Part shown: one piece after another, positions 34,201-36,818 of the stretch | How positions within the stretch are numbered: the first letter of the stretch is position 1 | Layout of the letters: every line of letters starts with the position of its first letter | Origin: an uncultured Verrucomicrobia subdivision 3 bacterium | GTDB lineage: Bacteria; Verrucomicrobiota; Verrucomicrobiia; Limisphaerales; UBA11358 | Assembly (NCBI GenBank): GCA_903820285.1 | Contig: CAIJGS010000317.1 | Span: 1 to 36,818, forward strand | DNA length: 36,818 bases | Direction of reading: 5' to 3' | Translations under genes and position numbers: made by a program | The notes under the pieces: generated by a model | Told to the model about the DNA's origin: nothing | What the model saw: the letters and a program-made list of their open reading frames with translations, nothing else | The model's database searches: none

Positions 34201-34466
34201 AACTGGTGGTGACGGATTCCGGCCCTGGCATCAGCCCGGAGATTCGCGACCGGATTTTTGAACCCTTTTTCACGACCAAGCGCGGCGGGACGAAGCCCGG
34301 GACGGGCCTGGGGCTGTCGCTCGTTTACTCCATCGCCCAGTCGGCGGGGCTCGGCTTGGGTGTCGAAAGCGAACTAGGCCGGGGTACCGTTTTCACGGTG
34401 CTCCTGCCGGTGGCGACAGACCCTGTGCGCGAATCGCACAGTGGCGGGACGGCGAATCCGGTCTAA
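31239..34466 (+). CDS. WD40 beta-propeller transmembrane histidine kinase
   Basis: A 1075-residue protein from ATG 31239; the frame stays open up to a TTG at 31125 but the added residues look non-coding. Segment 1 is a membrane helix (about 30-52, VAIVLMAVLALALVAIFGG), then a coiled region with QARAIRVSGEAGSR and ELRTEAIACLALSDL. About 120-740 contain WD40-type propeller blades (SFSPDGRLLAARF, IEWSPDGKRLAVS, NFSPDGTLLFSS, LRLWDTT-like). A second membrane helix (about 766-788, VAVIISLGGFTLITVLALL) precedes a HisKA domain with phosphoacceptor in ATGIAHDFNNLLS (about 837). The ATPase has LLNLVVNASEAL, DSGPGIS, FEPFFTTKRGG and GTGLGLSLVYS. The propeller is therefore probably outside the inner membrane as the sensing part. 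The response-regulator gene follows after 12 nt. Confidence 0.9.
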   Translation: MSHPQEKPQDPPGDEPVMNSTVRGDLLRANTSVAIVLMAVLALALVAIFGGLRAARNRERAEAAEADSRERLQTAYTEQARAIRVSGEAGSRAAAIAVISNAVAIHPSPELRTEAIACLALSDLVQEGPLVPTPKDLPRVEMDSRLRYFAYGTSAGNVLIHSLADGSESFLLTAAALGSPPRGPVGELSFSPDGRLLAARFSSGAAVVWNLDSRQPVFATGLAETNTKPLLPLNGLMFSADSRRLIFSDRETQGRISVVDLATGQTVPSPVAVGGKVFRLRPDLKQVAVVTDTSVDILEYPAGTTNQTVRHPAHVDMIEWSPDGKRLAVSCDNGDVDLWDPEHNVERLFAGHSERCLRLNFSPDGTLLFSSSRDGTTRLWDTTLCRLIAVGAGMGHIFSPDGHRIGFWRPWDGFGVWRISPSTLYSIHACDKNEGPLVSIDLSADGRWCVGTQSKGIRLWDLAAADRETYVPGTFTGARVAMDGRSLFVCRDSGLEVWPLATNAAGGLELPPAAPRIISVPGQAGAHAVALSGDGRWVLVDLPDQRLVRMDLTGAANPVVIQGRWRAPNLLKGPASPTGTGRYALSPDGQWVATGFGFAGDTPKVWNANSGELAMALPADTSVVGFSPDGRWLGLAGMNVNSIWSTGGWKLQKLISRDDASLVHGALAFVGGGLIAASRTRQTVQLYDWQAGEKICDLVAPLAQSVNSLRVSADGSTVVMATASDMVEVWRLGELRQALAAMKLDWGMPLPAAGTVPPAGRYGAGSWQVAVIISLGGFTLITVLALLTLRRHRRAIERFVIAEAKAARRNRELDRAKVELMHSHKMQALGTLATGIAHDFNNLLSVVRMSNKLIGRQAPGDPEIQENVADIEQAVLQGKNVVRAVLGYGRTGQESDAPAEAGRVVEETVALLSREFLSGITLSSELEPNAPKVALGRGLLEQILLNLVVNASEALRGEGRLKIVLRSLPAEAFRALVLRPRAAEHYLELVVTDSGPGISPEIRDRIFEPFFTTKRGGTKPGTGLGLSLVYSIAQSAGLGLGVESELGRGTVFTVLLPVATDPVRESHSGGTANPV

Positions 34467-34478
34467 GCTGGACAAATA

Positions 34479-35141
34479 ATGATTGAGACGGCGGCAACCA
34501 TGGCATCCATACTGATCATTGAGGACGATCCGAAGCAGCTCAAGCTCTACGCGAAAGCCTTGCGCAGCTACCGGCTCACGTGCGTCACCACCGGCTCCGC
34601 CGCCCTGCTAACCCTGACCGCCACCAAACCGGATCTCATCATTCTCGACAACATCCTCGATGCCGGTGAACGCGGCGTGGAATTTCTGTCCCGGCTGAAG
34701 GACGCCGCCGCCCATGTGCCGGTGATCCTGATTTCCGGCACGTTAAAAATCCGTGAACAGCTCGCCGCCCTGCAAGGCCCGCGCGCCGCGCATTTCATCC
34801 TGGAGAAACCCGTGGACCTCGATGAGCTGGACCGGACGGTGGAAATCGCGCTGACGGAATGCGGGTTCGGCGAAATGGTCGCAGCTCTGCAATCGCTGGA
34901 ACGCACGGAAAAAACCGGCGTCTCCGACCCGGACCGGCGTTTTACCGAACGCCTTGCCCGGCAATATGAAATGCTCAAGCGCTTACGGGGGGCCGATGGC
35001 CGACCGAATATTTCCGGCCTGGCGCGCGATTTCAATGTCGCCCGCAAAACCATCATCCGTGACCTGCAGGACATGATCCGCCGCGGCCAACTGCCGGAGG
35101 AGGCCTATCCGGAATGGAAGCTCGAACCGGCGGAAGAATAG
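34479..35141 (+). CDS. Response regulator with C-terminal helix-turn-helix
   Basis: A 220-residue regulator (213 from ATG 34500). The receiver has acidic residues E15 D16 D17, phosphoacceptor D57 in LIILDNILDAG, the serine in VILISGT and the lysine in ILEKPVD. The C-terminal part (about 165-210) contains NISGLARDFNVARKTIIRDL, a Fis/RegA-like helix-turn-helix that could bind DNA. It starts 12 nt after the WD40 histidine kinase stop, so the two form a cognate pair. No target genes can be named. Confidence 0.88.
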   Translation: MIETAATMASILIIEDDPKQLKLYAKALRSYRLTCVTTGSAALLTLTATKPDLIILDNILDAGERGVEFLSRLKDAAAHVPVILISGTLKIREQLAALQGPRAAHFILEKPVDLDELDRTVEIALTECGFGEMVAALQSLERTEKTGVSDPDRRFTERLARQYEMLKRLRGADGRPNISGLARDFNVARKTIIRDLQDMIRRGQLPEEAYPEWKLEPAEE

Positions 35142-35220
35142 CCGGCCGGCCGGACTACCGCCGCACCTGTGCGCGACATGCACACTGTTCAAACCGGGGT
35201 GCCGGTGTTAATAGAAAGGG

Positions 35221-36818
35221 GTGATCAAGCCGAAACATTTTTTATATCAGGCCGCGCTTTCCCTGGGCCTGTTAGCCGCCCATTTGTCCCCTTCTTCCGC
35301 CGCCACGTTTGAAGCGGGGCCGGGACAGACCTATACCAATCTCAGTTCCATTCCGTGGGCGGGTTTAAACCCGGGTGACACGGTGAACATCCATTACCAG
35401 CCCGGCGGATATCACGAAATCATCCTGCTCGCCAACAGTGGTGTTTCCAACGCACCCATCACCCTTAACGGCGTGCCCGATCCGGTCACGGGCGCGCTGC
35501 CCATGCTGGACGGCCACAACGCGGTGACCGCCACGAACACGGCGTGGAACAACCTCAACCTCAACACCGCCGGCGTCATCGTGGTGAGCCGCCCGGCAAA
35601 CCAGCCCATCGGGTATATTCCCTCCTGGATTGTCATCCAGAATTTGCAGGTGCAAAATGCGACCCCAACGAATGCAGTCACCCTGGTCAACGGCACCGGG
35701 GCAAATTTCGCCAGCACGGCGGCGGCCATCTATGTGGAATATGCCCAGCATCTGATTATTCGCGGCTGTGAATTGAACAGCTCGGGCAACGGCTTCTTCT
35801 GTTCCTCGGTAAACGGCGACATCAACGAACTGTCCGCCGATGTGCTGGTGGAACATTGCCGGATTCATGACAACGGGTATCCGGGCAATTACAGCGGCGA
35901 TAACATCAACACCGAGGCCAAGGGGTTGGTGCTACAGTACAACCTGATCGGCCCGTTGCGGGCCGACGCCGATGGCGACCAGATCAAGGACCGCTCTTCG
36001 GGAACCATCCTGCGCTACAATCAGGTGATCGAAAACACCGGCGGCCTGGCGTTCTGGTTTCTCCAGACCCAGGGTGGCATCGGCATCATCGACACCGACC
36101 CGGCCTACCGGACCAATTATGTGTATGGCAATGTGTTTGTGAACACGCCGGAAAGTTCCGCGTTGGAGATGTTCATTTACGATTCGCAGGGCATCCAGGG
36201 TCAACCCCGTAACGGCACGTTGTACTTCTACCACAACACCGTGGTGAATTACGCCGACCGTTCCAGCCGGTATTTCACGGATCTGTTCCAGTTGCCCACG
36301 CATGACGAGGTAACCACCTGGAATGTGCACGACACGCTCGATTGCCGGAACAATATTTTTGCCACCCTGCCCTTCACCACCGGCGGCACGCCTTCGCTGC
36401 TATCGCTGATGATCTCAGACGACAGCACCATCAATCTGGGCACCAACTGGATGAGCCCCGGCACCGGAATCATCGCGCTGCCGTATGGCTCCACCAATTT
36501 TTACGGCACACTCACGGGCACGAACCAGCTTATTTACGGGGACAAGAACGGTTTGAACAATCCGGGCTTCACCAGCCTGACCGCAACCAATTTCCATCTG
36601 CTCGCCTCCTCGTCAGCCATCGACCGTGCAGGACCATTGGCGGCAGGGGTACAGGCTTCGCCCAATAACCCGACTTTGGAATATATTTATCCCACCAACG
36701 GTCAAGTGCGGGCCGTGAATGGGCTGGGCTTGGACTTGGGCGCGTTTGAAGGAACCTCTACGAATTATACTGGAACGCTGTTCACTCTGACGGTCAGCAA
36801 CGGCTACGGCAGCGGCAC
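35221..36818 (+). CDS. Secreted right-handed beta-helix protein (3' truncated)
   Basis: The frame is open from GTG 35221 to the window edge: 532 complete codons. Just before the GTG is AAAGGG, which is a plausible but very close ribosome site. The start gives a signal peptide (LYQAALSLGLLAAHLSPSSAA). The remainder has beta-helix turns (IVIQNLQVQNAT, LIIRGCELNSSGNGFF, VLVEHCRIHDNGYPGN, GLVLQYNLIGPL, GTILRYNQVIENTGG), then ATNFHLLASSSAIDRAG and a short FTLTVSNGYGSG that looks like the start of an InlB-type repeat. Such proteins usually bind or cut polysaccharide, but no catalytic residues are clear. It may belong with the lyase-like proteins rather than with the kinase system upstream. Confidence 0.75.
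   Translation, partial: MIKPKHFLYQAALSLGLLAAHLSPSSAATFEAGPGQTYTNLSSIPWAGLNPGDTVNIHYQPGGYHEIILLANSGVSNAPITLNGVPDPVTGALPMLDGHNAVTATNTAWNNLNLNTAGVIVVSRPANQPIGYIPSWIVIQNLQVQNATPTNAVTLVNGTGANFASTAAAIYVEYAQHLIIRGCELNSSGNGFFCSSVNGDINELSADVLVEHCRIHDNGYPGNYSGDNINTEAKGLVLQYNLIGPLRADADGDQIKDRSSGTILRYNQVIENTGGLAFWFLQTQGGIGIIDTDPAYRTNYVYGNVFVNTPESSALEMFIYDSQGIQGQPRNGTLYFYHNTVVNYADRSSRYFTDLFQLPTHDEVTTWNVHDTLDCRNNIFATLPFTTGGTPSLLSLMISDDSTINLGTNWMSPGTGIIALPYGSTNFYGTLTGTNQLIYGDKNGLNNPGFTSLTATNFHLLASSSAIDRAGPLAAGVQASPNNPTLEYIYPTNGQVRAVNGLGLDLGAFEGTSTNYTGTLFTLTVSNGYGSG

Noticed and set aside
1-36818. CRISPR array, rRNA genes, phage or plasmid modules
   Set aside because: No regular spaced repeats, no rRNA-like stretches and no integrase, capsid or replication genes were seen while reading the window.

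Overview
The window (about 36.8 kb, GC-rich) looks like a chromosomal segment of a Verrucomicrobiota bacterium, probably of the Pedosphaera/Limisphaerales type. The clues are long secreted Asn/Thr-rich beta-helix proteins, one ending in a short C-terminal domain that finishes in FYRIKVGP, a DUF4337 protein, planctomycete/verrucomicrobial-style WD40 sensor architecture, and many palindromic intergenic repeats. The assignment rests on remembered family features, not on a search.

Layout. 1-5079 (+): the 3' end of an EboE-like gene, a secreted pectate-lyase-like protein of 1121 residues, and a UbiA-family (EboC-like) prenyltransferase. 5287-7197: small hypothetical genes, one of which (5861-6348) appears frameshifted. 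7436-16756 (-): a co-directional block reading, in transcription order, PocR/AraC regulator, PAS histidine kinase, NarL/FixJ response regulator, ADP-forming acyl-CoA synthetase with a GNAT tail, and pyruvate:ferredoxin oxidoreductase, closed by a clear intrinsic terminator. 16904-18391 (+): phosphomannomutase/phosphoglucomutase. 18442-21763: a ribbon-helix-helix protein, a single-domain asparaginase, DUF1697, DUF3592-like and DUF4337 proteins. 21918-24200 (-): a GH120-type beta-xylosidase with a CBM6-like insertion. 24337-27460: family 2 glycosyltransferase, CvpA-like membrane protein and a YedK/HMCES protein. 27522-29154 (-): four very small membrane-protein genes. 29155-29836: a gene-free stretch packed with palindromes, including a 323-bp element with 15-bp terminal inverted repeats and an 11-bp flanking duplication. 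29837-30769 (-): membrane protein; 30933-31010 (-): tRNA-Pro(GGG). 31239-35141 (+): a WD40-propeller sensor histidine kinase and its response regulator. 35221-end (+): a secreted beta-helix protein cut by the window edge.

How the parts fit. PFOR converts pyruvate to acetyl-CoA and reduced ferredoxin; the adjacent ADP-forming synthetase can turn acetyl-CoA into acetate plus ATP. Together they are a compact fermentative energy module, and the three-gene regulatory set upstream may control it. A 30-bp perfect dyad sits exactly on the start of the synthetase gene. The two beta-helix enzymes (pectate-lyase-like and GH120) suggest use of plant or algal polysaccharide.

The items most worth a second look are the WD40-propeller histidine kinase, the dyad, the TIR element at 29392-29714, the two-hairpin dispersed repeat (near 21035 and 29294), the ebo genes separated by a secreted lyase, and the CBM6 nested within GH120.
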